Source: Stenopsyche tienmushanensis (taxonomy: Eukaryota > Arthropoda > Insecta > Trichoptera > Stenopsychidae). Taken from it: a stretch of 64,000 nucleotides of DNA. This document shows, one piece after another, positions 1 through 11,690 of the stretch. Both the position numbers and the translations under genes were made by a program. Numbering within the stretch: the first letter of the stretch is position 1; every line of letters starts with the position of its first letter. The notes beneath the pieces were generated by a model. It was not told the origin of the DNA. It searched no databases and saw only the letters and a list, made by a program, of their open reading frames with translations. The stretch lies in assembly GCA_008973525.1 (NCBI GenBank), contig WACJ01000007.1, positions 1,488,001 to 1,552,000 on the forward strand, in the 5' to 3' direction.

Positions 1-76
1 TGTATATATGCATACGTAGATTAGACAGTTACTGCCCCTAAGCGTCGCCTAAGCTTGCCAATTCATAGTTACGCCA
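1..76. repeat. Terminal fragment of a dispersed element
   Basis: The first bases (TGTATATATGCATACGTAGA, then a TTAGACAGT-like end and a CTAAGC..GCTTGCCAA segment) recur in reverse orientation at 14758-14820 and, in shorter form, at 53408-53433. At 14.8 kb and 53.4 kb the motif abuts sequence also found next to the hAT C-terminal coding pieces. It is therefore probably the end of that same hAT-linked element. No coding sequence is seen here. Confidence 0.45.
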
Positions 77-119
77 CTGTTTCCAAGCGTCCAGATTTCG
101 GCGGAAATTGTTGACATGA

Positions 120-330
120 AATCTCATGTTTTAATTAACCGATTTACTTCAAATTTGGTAAAAAACTTTTTCTATTTTTTACTGTCTTTTCTATTGTTAT
201 GCCTAATTTATGTTAAAATTTTATTTTAAATTCTTTAAAAAATATATTAAAATTGTCAAAAAATAAGGCCTAAAAATAGCAATCCAAAATTTTTAACTGT
301 CATGAATTTAAACAGTCAATTGAATCACAT
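120..330 (-). repeat. Copy of dispersed repeat R2 (reverse)
   Basis: This is a diverged reverse copy of the R2 repeat, whose plus-strand hallmarks are AGGGTTATATAGA, a phrase like GTCAACCGTGTTGAAAAAA, and TAGCTATAACTCCGTAAATA. Here the visible part runs from a TTGACATGA..TTAATTAACCGATTTACTTCAAAT block into AT-rich sequence. The same block occurs at 4233-4420, 14450-14600 and 57100-57240. No coding potential is seen. Confidence 0.45.
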
Positions 331-344
331 GGCTAGAGAGGCAT

Positions 345-407
345 GGAAGAGTTTACCGATTGCACAAGAAAGACGCGGATAGACGCAACCCGACGGGAAT
401 GTGTTAA
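345..407 (+). mobile_element. Right half of TTAA-flanked MITE family T1
   Basis: The segment ends AACCCGACGGGAATGTGTTAA, identical in type to the right end of the complete T1 element at 42495-42638. The last four bases are the TTAA expected of piggyBac-type target duplication. The left end is missing. Confidence 0.5.
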
Positions 408-1639
408 TAAATGAATTTCATACATAGTATTATATACCAAATATCAAACATGGTTATTATTCAGCTACCGGTCATTTCTTAGATCTTTTATGGCTTTCAA
501 CTATCAATCGTCAATTAGAATTGCCGCATGATTTACCAATTGACATTTCAAATAGTTTTTTATAGTTGCTTCAATATAGTTTCTAAATCTGCTGCAATTG
601 TATTATTTTATAAATATATCATCGTTTTTGACTGAAAATAGATAAAAATATTACATCTTTCGTGGGACTGTTGGGCTGTTAAAATAAATATATTTGGATT
701 TCCCCTCTCGTAGGAATTTAATGAAAATATTTTTGGATAGAAGTCAATGAACCAATAGGATGGTAATTAAGTCCTCTGGTGATATTTAATACTACACAAA
801 GTATTAGTCATATATTTGATGCTAAATTCACAAAAAAACCTAACATAAGTGATATTGTTCTTATTTTTTGTGCAGACTGTATGAACAATTCTGCTATGCA
901 GCGTATGTGGATCGATTCTCATATGATAAATGCTCGATTTTCGCCATACAAAAACTTATTTGGCTTGATTTTTCTCAAGAAAATTAAGTCGGGGCCTTTT
1001 TTTACACGAGATATATCTCAACTCCGTTAATGTCGTTCACGTTTGTGCGAGCGATATTCATAAATCTTTATATATCTTCAAGCTTTCGACCTCTGCCATA
1101 AAGAACGTCGTAAATTTCATTCAAGGCCCGTATATACGTTTCGGGCTTTTTTAGTTCCATAAATTTACAAATCGAATTTGTCCGCGCCGATATCTATTTT
1201 AGAGCGAATCGTAAAATCTGATTTTCTCAAAAATTTAAACGCAAGACTCGAGGATGACTCTTAAATCTCGAGCGAAAAATGAATTTAATCTCGAGTGATC
1301 GATAGAGCAAAGTCGAGGGTGTTAATATAATTGGGTCACGAGGGGATGAGAGACGGGAATTTCATTCAGGTCATGTTTGAATGTTTGCTCATCTGTGTGT
1401 TTTCATTAGCTACCCTCCTAATTATTTTCGTAATAACTAGCCTATTCATGGTACAACTATTCCAACTATGTTTCATATTTGATTAGATAATCTGCATTGT
1501 TGACACTCAGACTACACAGTTACACTAATGTAACTGTTTTTTTTTTATTTTATTTTTGTAAACATTTACATCAAAAATGTACGTAATATAGTCCAGTATA
1601 TCAGAGGCAGGGCTTCGAATGGGTATACATAAATTACTA
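408..1639. other. No gene seen
   Basis: AT-rich sequence without a convincing reading frame. Three CTCGAG sites lie within about 50 bases near 1243-1295, and a TTAA-ended motif lies near 1318. The longest open frame (779-1030) has no family resemblance. It could be intron or intergenic. Confidence 0.4.
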
Positions 1640-2178
1640 TACACTTGGGTCTATTTTTATGCGATAAATACGTTCCACGGGGAATCGCATATAAAAAATC
1701 CGCATAAAAAAATTTGAACTACATAGAAATCTTAAGGATAGGTTCCGTTCTTTTTAAAAACCGCATAACTTCAAATCAATGTGATGAAATGTACCAAAAA
1801 TCGCATAAAAAAACTTTGCGAAGATTAAATCAATATTTTTTTTACGCAATTCGTGATATGGAGACATGCAATTCTTAAGCTCGCACTGGAATTTGAAAGC
1901 TCGTTCAGAATTTAAGTCATGCACAATAAATGGATTAACTAGTGCCTTGTATAATTTTTACTGTAAGTAAAAGTTTCTCCCACTTCAATATCGTCTTCAG
2001 TTTCTTTGCTTCCATATAATATCAAACTATGAAATGATGCCCTTATCTAGTGGCTGAATTAAACATATCGTGTTGGATGGAAGAAACACTATTTTTACAT
2101 TTAGATCTGGATGACTTTTATATATTTTTTTTGTGAAAATTGCATAAATAAGATCCGCATAAAAACAGACAGAGTGTA
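1640..2178 (-). mobile_element. Tigger/pogo-type transposon, internally deleted (P1)
   Basis: Left end TACACTTGGGTCTATTTTTA and right end AACAGACAGAGTGTA are degraded inverted repeats. Inside the left end are the family's signature repeats ATCGCATAAAAAA and CCGCATAACTTCAAA. Minus-strand codons at about 2140-2030 read LPSNTICLIQPLDKG, which matches the DDE motif block (LPPNTT..LQPLDQG) of Tigger/pogo/Jerky transposases, including the invariant Asp of QPLDKG. Only this short piece of transposase remains, so the copy is non-autonomous. Related copies lie at 26.6, 27.9 and 38.7 kb. Confidence 0.72.
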
Positions 2179-3225
2179 CTATATTTTTCAAAAAGCTCTT
2201 CTTTCTGCTCATAATTCACTATATCACTGTTATGAACAAGGTTTAAGTATAATGTTTTAAAGTCGAAGCTTGATTGTTCGTGTTGTCTTGAGAATAGACG
2301 TTTGTTTTGATAATTAGAACACTCGCATCATTCTTATCGTTGAACAATTTTGTTATTCCCCCTTGACTGTTCTGGAGTGGTGTCATTAGCCGAGTATCAT
2401 CACTCCTTTGCAAAATCTACTCCTTCGGAGGTAAACTAGCAGGCTTGCACAGTTATCCTGTCCTTTTATTTTCGCAACACATTAATAGACAAAAATAGCT
2501 GAACAACAGAAATCAGATGCCATGCAAGTTTAACATTTATTAATCAACAGTGTTAAGGTTCATTTATTGAGCTTGGTTCATTATCAAACTTGATACACGC
2601 TGCGGCGGAGCTGACAAGATTTTTTTCGTTGTCAAGCATAATTTATTATTATAAACATAGTTATTTCATATTTTCCGATTTAAATTTATAATACATAATA
2701 ACAGGGTGGGATAGAACCTCCATACACCCATACTCCATACTAATTTTGTCAAGGGAAGTTTTTGTAGGATACCGAGCGCACATTGCCGTGGTGAAGAATT
2801 ATTCCCTTCCAGATAATTAAACTTGGATGTTTTACTATCAGTTTCTCGTTCAATGTGTTCAATTAAAGACAATAAATCCAGACAGTAATCGTTTCACCTG
2901 CTGTTAATAATCCAAAGTAAATTCAATTAAATTGATAATTTTGACTTAGGGGTTGAAACTTCATTTGACGAAAATCATTATTATTTTTGCATTCTAGGGG
3001 ATATGCGGAGTAGATTTTTACTGTATAATGTCCAACATAAACTGATTTCAAACAGCCTTAAAATAATTGATACATTTACAAGTACACTTAACAGGTGGGA
3101 AACATTTGTATGAAGATTATGTCGTTGTTCTCTAATCTTTGTTCACAATCTAGATTCGGTCTTAATGGATGGAAATACTATTTAGAAAACTATTTGCATT
3201 TAAATTTGTACATTTTAACACAAAA
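2179..3225. other. No gene seen
   Basis: AT-rich sequence between the pogo relic and a mariner relic. A segment at about 2590-2630 (CTGCGGCGGAGC..TTGTCAAGC) is slightly GC-richer but gives no recognisable protein. Nothing else can be supported. Confidence 0.35.
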
Positions 3226-3620
3226 TCAATAAAATTGCATTATCCAAACGATACAAAGCATCGTATCTTCGTAGCTAATGCTGTGCAAATCAGAGCTATA
3301 ACATCTCTCACTTTTTTTTGAGATTTGTAAATTATTGATCCGTTTTATTATTTGTCTTGTACGTATACCAAAGCTTCGATGTACATTCAACTTCGGGTGA
3401 AGATCCTCATCTAGCTCGTGTTGTCGGTGAACTTCCTTTGTCAGTCCATTGCCTGTGATGTTCATCATTTGCATAAAGCACCCACTTTTCATCTCCTGCC
3501 ACACATTTCGGTAAATAAACGATTCTCGACGTGAACGACTCAACTCAGCGACTTTGATATATTGGACATAGCTATAAGTAATGTCGCATTTCCAACGATG
3601 CATGCACTCCAACAATTCGA
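3226..3620 (-). pseudogene. mariner transposase relic
   Basis: Minus-strand translation gives RRESFIYR, then in a shifted frame CVAGDEKWVLYAND..RQWTDKG, then LHPK. This is the conserved mariner stretch that runs from the first catalytic Asp (T/A-G-D-E-K-W) to the LHPKK..WWD block. At least two frame changes are needed to follow it and a TGA interrupts it. The N-terminal helix-turn-helix part and the second and third catalytic Asp regions are not found nearby. The family is mariner (DD34D); the fragment covers roughly the middle third of a usual transposase of about 345 residues. Confidence 0.75.
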
Positions 3621-4232
3621 CGAAACAGCATAATTCCGATTATTTTCTTCGAATATGATAAATGCATAAGATTTACAACGTTTTTATTAATTGCATCATG
3701 TCGCTTTATTGCACTTGGACTAGACCTCCTCAACTTTATTTTTCAGGTTTCGAGCTTCAAGCTATTCTAATCTAGAATTTTGAAAAAATCGATTATTTTT
3801 TTGCATATTTTCAAAGACTAGAATTTTAAGAATATACTCACCAAATGAATTTCCAAAATTCCATATATATACGGAGTTATGGTTATTTTAGTGATGCGGC
3901 AACAAACTCCCCAAGTCAAGGAACATTTCGCTGGTTTTCTCGGAATTCTCGAAAAGGGGCCGTTGTCTCCTTTTGGAATAAGGACTTTTTTTTATATGCA
4001 TATGTGGAAAAACCTTTCCTTAGAAATCTCCTATTAAGATCATCTATACTCGATATAAATTGAGATTTGAAGAATTTATAATATTTGTACATTTTCATCA
4101 AAAAATTATAAAAATTTCAAACTCAAATAGGATTTTTTTTTTAAAACAAAGCATGACTGAGAAGATTATTATTAAGCAAGGATTTTTTTAGAAAGAATTT
4201 TTAACCAGAATAATTTTCTTCTTCTTCTTTTT
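3621..4232. other. No gene seen
   Basis: AT-rich. Open frames on opposite strands overlap at 3845-4101 without any family resemblance and with low-complexity composition, so they are left unannotated. Confidence 0.35.
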
Positions 4233-4430
4233 TCAACACGGTTGACATGATATTTTAAGTTTTATTCAACCGATTCACTTCAAATTTAGTAAAAATCTTC
4301 TCTATATAACTTTCTATCGTCTCGAGCAGATTTGTTTCAAAATTTTATTTTTAAATATTTAAAAAAAATAAAACTGTAAAAATGACTTTTTGTTAAAACA
4401 CTCGCCTTTTTTGTGAAATGTCATTTTATG
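4233..4430. repeat. R2-type repeat fragment
   Basis: The stretch ACACGGTTGACATGATATTT..CCGATTCACTTCAAATTTAG matches the block seen at 120-330 and, inverted, at 57130-57210 and 14530-14590. It is a diverged partial copy with no coding sequence. Confidence 0.4.
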
Positions 4431-4639
4431 TGTGTGATGAATTTTTATTTTTGATGACTAGAAGGATTAAAATCGTATCAACCAGGGTATATGCATTTTC
4501 ACCCCTTACATTTTACTAGCCTATATCTTTTTTAACTTTTTTTAAAAAAAAAAATCTGGTAATAAATATCTGTTAAAAAAATGTATGCCAAAAATATATA
4601 TTTTTTCTTTTTTATCGAACTTAAATAGTTTCTACATAT

Positions 4640-4790
4640 TTTTCCCTGGCTTGATCTATCCTTGTGGCGTTTGCGCTTAGTTATGGATTTTCCATTCCTG
4701 CCTATCCTGACAGTCATTCACAGTCAGGTCAAGTAGATCCAGGTCTAACCACAACTCATGGTCTTTTCTGGGCTCCCTTAGGGATGCTTC
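4640..4790 (-). pseudogene. Probable LINE ORF2 C-terminal tail
   Basis: Minus-strand codons read a basic stretch with RKDHELWLDLDLL, followed by DCQDRQEWKIHN, a stop, and then PQG..IKPGK. The order (KRWLDDL..; DR..W..I; ADP..G..KPG) resembles the C-terminal tail after the reverse transcriptase domain in many non-LTR retrotransposon ORF2 proteins of insects. Two stops break it and no reverse transcriptase core (FADD) is visible upstream. The assignment rests on a short, weakly constrained motif. Confidence 0.4.
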
Positions 4791-4799
4791 AATTTGTTG

Positions 4800-6659
4800 T
4801 ATTTTTTAGTGGTGTGTCTTCTGCATGCGTCATCAGAGTTTCGCTTCTTGGATTTTCTCCATTATTGATCCTATTTTTATTGTATCTCAGACAGTCTTAA
4901 TGTGGACTCTATCCATTTTTATAATATAATATCGGAGCTAATGCATCTTCGTCTTCATTTTCTCATCGAGTTATTTCTCCGATATAGATGATTGGAATGT
5001 AATCGAAACCATAACCAAAATGAAGAATATAACGGTTCGTAGTTCTGGTTTTGCTTATAGATAAATTGATAGGGAAGTTATTATCCAGTTTTCGATGCTG
5101 TCAATACCAATTAAATGAATAATCTAACATATAAACATAAATGTCTGTTTGTCCGTATTTAATGCGCTTCCATACCGTTCATCCGATTGCAATAAAACTT
5201 TGTTAATTTACTGTTTATACTTGCGGGAATAACATAGGCATAGCAAAAATATTGTATGTTGGCGCATGCTTTTGTCATTAGTGTGATTTTCGCAATCGTA
5301 TCAAACACAGGAAAACATTTCTTTCGATCCAATTAATTATAGCTCGTTCCGGTATTGCGATTCGATTTCAACGACTACAAATGGATAACGCCAACACAAA
5401 ACCGACCAAATTCATATCATGACCTTCTTTGCGGATAGACTTGCTTTGCAAAAATTGAATTGCAAATCGCTCTTTGTTTCGTTTGCCGACAGCCGACGTA
5501 GGAACCTAATAAGGCGCCGTTTTCGCTTTTCCCAATTGCCGAGGAAGCCCCCGAAGAACGGATGATGGCTTTAACGACACATTTAATAATATCGTAAAGA
5601 TAATAATATTTTCATATTCCCCGGAGTATTCAAAACAGCAGCCACTCACATTGGACTGCTCCTATATTATGCCCAAATTTGCATACAATACGACGAAGTC
5701 GTTTTGAATGTCGCCAATTTATGCTTTGATTCCTCATTGACGTAATTGTGTTGAATTTAAAAAAAATATTTTTCTCGGCTTCTTTGCCCTCGATTTCTAT
5801 ACGGCTGTAAACTCAAGGAACAAGTTTCAATGCTTGAAATTAGTGAGTTTTAATGAAAAGTGCTATAACTCTTGCGTGAAATTCTCTAACATGTTACTCG
5901 ATGGCGGCGCTAAGAGTAATAAAACTTTTGACTGGTTTAATCTATTTTAATGAAGTATAAAAATTTATGTTCGACAAGCAGGCTTCGTTTGAGCGTCTCA
6001 TTAAGTTTTTTTTTTTTTTTTTTGAAATTTGGTTAGAGATTTCCCCGCCGGGAGTTTCGTAGGAATTTTAAACGATGTAATTTGCAGTAGCCTTCCTTCT
6101 TATATAATATGGATGTTATTGATCTAATAAAAGTGTGTCACGTGTTTTCTGAAGTGGATCAAACCCCTGGAGGCTGTATTTCGACCTCATATACATATGA
6201 CCAATACCTATGAGAATTCTAAAGAAACTTGTCAACTGGATTTAGTGGGGTCGGACTTTTATTGAAAGTTGGCTTCGTACCATTGTATGCTGTGATATTC
6301 TTTCGATTTTCACACGACAATTTGTAAGCAAGGACACGAAAATATATTTTATTTGATTTTTAATATCTAATTGGTTTTTTTATCAATAGTTTGTAATTAA
6401 CTTTTCCTGCCAAAAGGTGCAAATATAATTTAATTAGTTAAAATTATTAAAACAATTAAGAAAATGAACGAAATTATTGTAATGGTGGGCTTTTGTTTAT
6501 TTGATCGACCGAAAATCGATAATCGGGAACGAACACCAATGTCAGTAACCAAAATGTAACCAAAACCAAAATGAAAAAAATAACGGTTCATAACCTTGAT
6601 TTATTATTCGATTTTCTTTTTATTTAATTTCTGATTTGCCGCTCTTTGTATCCACAGTT
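4800..6659. other. No gene seen; mixed unique and repeat-like sequence
   Basis: A GTCTGTTTGTCCG motif at about 5141, followed by a TTCATCCGATTGCAATAAAA stretch, resembles text often found in arthropod repeats. Similar ACCAAAA..AACGGTTC blocks at about 5000-5050 and 6540-6590 are shared with each other and with about 58600-58660. An 18-T run lies at 6006-6023. About 5340-5600 is GC-richer but has no readable protein. Confidence 0.35.
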
Positions 6660-6965
6660 CCATTATGGTGAATGGATGAAATCATGATTACACTTTTGTT
6701 CCTTCATTATTGTTAAAATATTCATTGAAAAATTGAAAAATATATATCCAATGAAAAAGGGTACGTATTTGGTATCGTGGGTCAAATTTGACCCAGTCAT
6801 ATCTCAGTTCCTATGGGAGCCACAACCCTGCAAATCCGTCCCCCGCTGCAGTTTACATCGCACTGAGAAAACGTATCAGCGCGTTATTGTAGCATAAACG
6901 TTATAAGAAAAAGAACAGAAATTGTATGTTCCTGGGTCAAATTTGACCCATGATACCTTATAAGG
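6660..6965. mobile_element. piggyBac/Looper-like non-autonomous element
   Basis: Two inverted GGGTCAAATTTGACCC motifs (about 6779 and 6933), each flanked by the same GGTATC..TGGG context in opposite orientation, form a terminal-repeat pair. The 5' portion is shared with 22900-23060, where it adjoins a readable piggyBac transposase piece. The segment GTAGCATAAACGTTATAAGAA recurs at about 23560. Together these suggest a deleted relative of the 22.4-23.6 kb element. No coding sequence remains. Confidence 0.5.
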
Positions 6966-9000
6966 ATTAAATCCAACTGTATATAAAAATACCAAAATGC
7001 AAGTAGCCAATTAACATATTGTTTGGATGAGGCTTTGTTTGATAATCATCATTTTGTGTTGCATTCGCGTTTAACCCAACGTTTGCTTTCTTGTTTACTT
7101 CCAAATTCATCCTAATTTAATTACATATCCGATGCTTAAAATCAACATTTTTTTTCCGATGCTGTGTAATCAATATCTTATACTATTTGTGTAAGAAAAT
7201 AAATTTTCAACAAGTTTTGATACCCATTTTGGGTTTTGATTAAGACAAAGATTAGGGGACTTTTCTACCTTGTTGGGCCTAAGAGAGATCGATTTTTTAA
7301 CATTTTTTTATGCGAAAAGTTTTAAATATAGAATTTTGATATGTAGATCATTATTGAACGTTAAAATAATTTTTAAAGTTTGACTAAGTATAGTAGTGGG
7401 AATGGGGGGAGCCACGTATGTCGATGGGCGAGCGATGACATTCTTCACCATGGAAGTCCTAAGTCCTATACAAGTCATTTGCAGCAAAAAAATTAAGCAT
7501 ATTTTTATTTTATATAATATTGTGTATAGTATAGACTATGATTAAGAAGAAATATTAAGAAATAAAAAAATAGTGAGCAATTGAAGATAAATGTATGTAT
7601 TTACCAACTTTTTTTGTAGTCTTTTGTTCATAAAATAAAAACGTTTGAATATTTTTGGATAATTGTAGTCTATACGATGAAGACGTTTATTGCACACATG
7701 CCTGCCAAATTTCATAAATAATATTCATCTAGGGCGTGTGGGAACACTTCCATGAGCTTGGAAAAAGTAGTTTCGAGAAAAAAGTGCAGCTTCTCTTCGT
7801 CGGACTATAACTTTGTGAATCTCATTCATTTCATCAATTCAGGAAATATTTTGATCTTCAATCATTTGCTGATCCATCGTGGATATATTTTTCGCCTAAT
7901 CTTATCATGTTTATGTGTTCTTTAGGATTTTTTACAGTGTGCTTCATGATTTTGGATACATATGCTTCTCTCATGTTGAACACATGTCAAAATTTTGTTT
8001 TATTTTCTACATTAAATAATGTATTCATTGAAAATCATGTCATTTTTGTAACAGAAAAATTTTACTACTTAACAATGATGGGTTTCCATTTTTGGTATAG
8101 TTTCTTGAAATTCTTCCAATACGTATATATAATTTATTTCTCTTATGTTAAAGTGTCATATACTTTAACGAACTTTTCTAAGAAAAGGATGATTCATCTG
8201 GTAGTTTCCCATTTGTCTTCCACATATTGTGAAATTAGAATAGGATTAATTGAATAGGAATTTTAGATAGAAAAAGATCTATAAATGAGTAGCGAAATTA
8301 TTACTATTTTAAAAAGATATTCTAATAATTGTTGTAAATTCAATCAACAAACACATCACTCAATAAGTTCGTAGGATTGTTTTTCGAACAACAAAAAATC
8401 TGACAATATAATTTTAAAAGATAAAATATATTTTCCAAAGACCCACAATAAATCTGTACACTCTTGTAATATCAAATGTTACGCCACTTTTTTGTTTATC
8501 GTCTCATGTGCAAGTCGGTTGTTGATTCCCATAAAAGAAATAAAATTTGTACCATATTTCAGCCAAATGTTACAGAAGCACACTGCGAGCCACGTTTTAT
8601 TCTTTCATACATTTTTCATACAATTTTTTTCGGACGTTTCTCATACAACGAAGAAAAAAAGATCGCTGACTCATCTTCGCTTCAGACTGTTCAGCCGATT
8701 TTTTGTCGCCTTTGGTATACACGAAGTTTTGTAAAACGGAAAAGGATTGGGACTGTCTGAATTGTTCAATGAGCCAGAAGGATAAATTACCATCATAATG
8801 ATATTTATGTGTCAATAACCACGAATCGAATCCCAGATAACGAAACATGACTCCGAAGATATTTTCCTCGGGAAAAACGTCTTCGAATATTATACAAACG
8901 ATAAAAAAATGGATTTATGGATCGCGTGATTCCAGTCATTAACACAAATAAAACATTTACAAAGTCACGTAGATTCAATTAATCTTTGAAAACCGTGTAA
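6966..9000. other. No gene seen
   Basis: Long AT-rich stretch. The 116-codon frame at 7907-8257 is dominated by F/Y/I/L residues typical of translated AT-rich DNA and shows no domain. Overlapping frames on both strands at 8476-8848 cannot be told apart. I see no splice-bounded coding segment. Confidence 0.35.
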
Positions 9001-9066
9001 GTGGCAGATTAAGCGATTAAGCAGTCGGACTGGTAATTCAATCGCTGTGGGTTCAAATCTTGTGTT
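9001..9066 (+). tRNA. tRNA-Thr(GGT)-like pseudogene or tRNA-derived SINE head
   Basis: An A-box-like start (TGGCAGATTAAGC), an anticodon-loop-like CTGGTAA at 9030-9036 (anticodon GGT if the loop is placed this way), and a B box GGTTCAAATC at 9049-9058 occur with normal tRNA spacing. The anticodon stem is damaged: TCGGA should pair with TCCGA, but TTCAA is present. The acceptor stem does not close. It is thus not a functional tRNA; a decayed tRNA gene or the promoter region of a short interspersed element are both possible. Confidence 0.45.
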
Positions 9067-9665
9067 AAAAATGTGACCGGCGGGCACATTTTTAAAGTAT
9101 ATTTTCGCTATAAAAAACGCATAAAAGGAATTGCCAAAAGCCACATCAAAAAATATTTAAATGTTCAATCGCAGGCATTTGTATGTTTTTTAAAGGTGCG
9201 GATTAATTTATTTACTTAGAGGGAAAATATCATAAAAATCGTAAAGGACAGAGAACTATTCAATATTTTACATGATAGTCGTATACATTTTTATCTATGA
9301 CATGTTTGGAAGTATGATCAATGAGCTCGGGCGATGAATGGGATATTCCTTTGAGCAATGCGTTGACGTACAATTGCGAAACATGGAGAATAAGCGCTAA
9401 AATAAATAAGAACCTGAGAATCACCCTAAAGGCATTTGATTCTAGGCGACGGTTGCGTGACGGTAAAATGTTGTAATCAATTTTTTAGTAATTTACGGGG
9501 TTTATCAAATGTTTTTTTTAGGAGTTACCAACATTCTTCATTATTTAATTTAGGTATCAGTATAATAAATAACATTTTGGGTTCAAAACTATTAAAGGCG
9601 ACCATATCATCATCATAGTGCAGCTACATGCAGCCTACTGCAAAACTAGGGCCTTTTTAATATCC
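9067..9665. other. No gene seen
   Basis: AT-rich sequence downstream of the tRNA-like motif. The 60-codon frame at 9436-9618 has no recognisable domain. Confidence 0.3.
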
Positions 9666-9666
9666 A

Positions 9667-10390
9667 TTAACTCGTTCATCGCTGCGTCCACCGTATATGG
9701 TGAACGGACGTTCATCGCACGGGCCCGTCGCGTAATTTCGGTGGACGTTTTCTTCCCCCGCTTAAATACAATTTAACAAGTTATTTAATTTCTATTTAAT
9801 GGAATTACCATATAAAGACACAATGTATAAATTATTATAAGAATATATATAAAATATAAAGACATAAAATTAAAATAACTAAAATATACATATACTGTAC
9901 ATAAAATTTTGTTTAAGTAAAATATAACATTACATCAAAAATAGATTAATAAAACACTAAAAAATTCAAATATTAATTTGAAAATATGCCCGAAGTAACA
10001 TTAAAGCATCATTTAGTCTGGATCTGATTTTGGAAGCCAGGCAATTTGCTGCTGAAAATGCACGCTCAGCCTCCACACTCGTTGGAGGTATCGTCATAAA
10101 ATATTTAAATGCTAGTTGAATATCAAAGTAAAATTCCTTTCTGCTGAGACACGGACTAAAACTCGCAAAATTCCCGATTTCCCGACAAATTATTTATTTC
10201 CGTCGCCGCAGATGAATACTTACATACTATAATACTTCGATGTGATTCGTAATTATATTACGGAGGAATACAAAAATTTTGAGCCCCGTATCTATTATAT
10301 TTCATATCGATATTCCCATTATTAGAGTCGAGGTGTAGTAAATACATCACCGGTATAGGGAAAGGTTATTACAACAATTTGAATATGATT
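9667..10390 (-). mobile_element. hAT transposon relic (copy 1)
   Basis: The left edge is TTAACTCGTTCATCGCTGCG, matched at 14603. The right part carries TACTACACC..ATACATCACCGG-type sequence shared, inverted, with 14850-14890 and, in the same orientation, with 53345-53395. It contains the hAT C-terminal coding piece at 9966-10097. The internal order differs from the copy at 14.6 kb, so rearrangement or nesting has occurred. Confidence 0.55.
9966..10097 (-). pseudogene. hAT transposase C-terminal dimerisation segment
   Basis: A 43-residue frame that starts MTIPPTSVEAERAFSAANCL, continues with ASKIRSRLNDALMLLRAYF, and ends at a stop. It matches the hATC dimerisation block (P.TS.EAER.FS..G.I.S..R.RL), including the invariant Glu-Arg and Phe-Ser. 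This is the last part of a transposase normally of about 600 residues; the RNase H-like catalytic core is absent. A second copy at 15082-15213 on the other strand has the same length, and most residues are identical between the two. Confidence 0.75.
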
Positions 10391-11690
10391 TTGATGAAAA
10401 ATCAATGTTCTTGTTCAAGATCTTTATCATCCGCGGAGAAATAGATTCCACTGGGGAGCTGGCGGAAAGAACGCGTCTTCTCATGGTCAAGGCTACCTAT
10501 TGATGTTTTCGCCTGCGCGTCTGCATCTCGATTAACAGCGATTTTTACTCCACGCTTCAGCACATTGAAGCGATTTTATTATAATAATAAATTGGATATG
10601 TTACGGTTTAGCATTTTCGTTTAAACGATGCCTTTCCATTGGAAGAAAATAAATGTGATGTGAATCTGACAGTAAAAAGTAAATTCATGTATATCCGACG
10701 TTGACCTTTGCGTTTTTCTATTCCTATCTACAACGAAACAAGGAATCACATCTAGGAAACTCCTCATCGTGCCCGGAATCCACTTTCATTTTTATCTCCC
10801 ATTTTATCCCGAGTCAGTCTACTATCCGTCGGCGTTCCCTCTTTTACCGTAGCCAGTAAATTGTTCTTTCATTCCACTCGGTTAAAGTAATTTGACATTT
10901 TTTACCACATTCATCACAGTCACGGCTCGGCATTCTGCGCCGTGGTCGAGCCGTCGACGCATCCGTCTTCATTTCTCAACATCCATCTCTCTGAGTCACA
11001 ATCACATGTCGACAATGCTCATGGTGTAAATGTCAATTGACTGCTTATTCTATTAAATGTGCTCGCAGACCACTAATCTTGCGGTTCATTAGATCATTAT
11101 TGGTGTATAAAGGGTATTTTATTATTATTTTTAGACTTTACAATGGCAACCTTACCACATGTAGTCATTCGTGGACTGACGGTGGGAATTTATTTTGTTG
11201 ATACGATCCTTGTGGTCTTCTTTTTTTCCTATTCTAACATCTTGCAACTGGGTTATCTTGATAAACATCTCTGCGGAATAGCAAAACCTCAAACAAGGAA
11301 TTAAGCAATATATAGCATTCTTAATCAATGAATTTGATTTGTAATGGTGGCTTGTTATACATGTGGTTTTCCTATATTTCAATATATGGCAAAAATGAAA
11401 CTAAAAGATAGTTCGGACTGTGTCCTTTCATGGACGCGGATCACGTTTGGGCATGTCGGCCGAGAGAGAGGCGCTCCTGTGCCGTATCAGTGGTCCTTTT
11501 TTTGGACCTCTTGGCCACAGGGACTTGGTGGCCAGCCCTGGTGCCTTAGTTTCGGAGCCATATGCGATACAATTTTTTTTGTATCCGTCCTCTTCCATAA
11601 CATGTCACTATGGGTTGACCATATACACTTGTATCAACCTAGATATGAATAATAAATAATAATATAGTCCCCATCTGAAAGAAAAATAAT
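10391..11690. other. Unique, lower-repeat sequence; no gene seen
   Basis: About 10430-11060 is richer in G+C than its surroundings and shares no obvious block with the repeats of this window. No frame on either strand looks coding. It could be conserved non-coding intronic or intergenic DNA. At about 11440-11570 a GTATCAGTGGTCC..GGACC segment resembles a very diverged copy of repeat R1. Confidence 0.35.

Noticed and set aside
1200..1330. Three CTCGAG sites as a possible regulatory cluster
   Set aside because: Short palindromes, no other structure, and no gene nearby to regulate; too weak to report.
7907..8257. 116-codon plus-strand open frame with hydrophobic stretches resembling a membrane protein
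   Set aside because: The composition (F, Y, I, L, S) is what AT-rich DNA yields by chance. There is no family resemblance and no splice context.
8476..8848. Overlapping open frames on both strands
   Set aside because: Three mutually exclusive frames of similar length with no homology; openness here is not evidence of coding.
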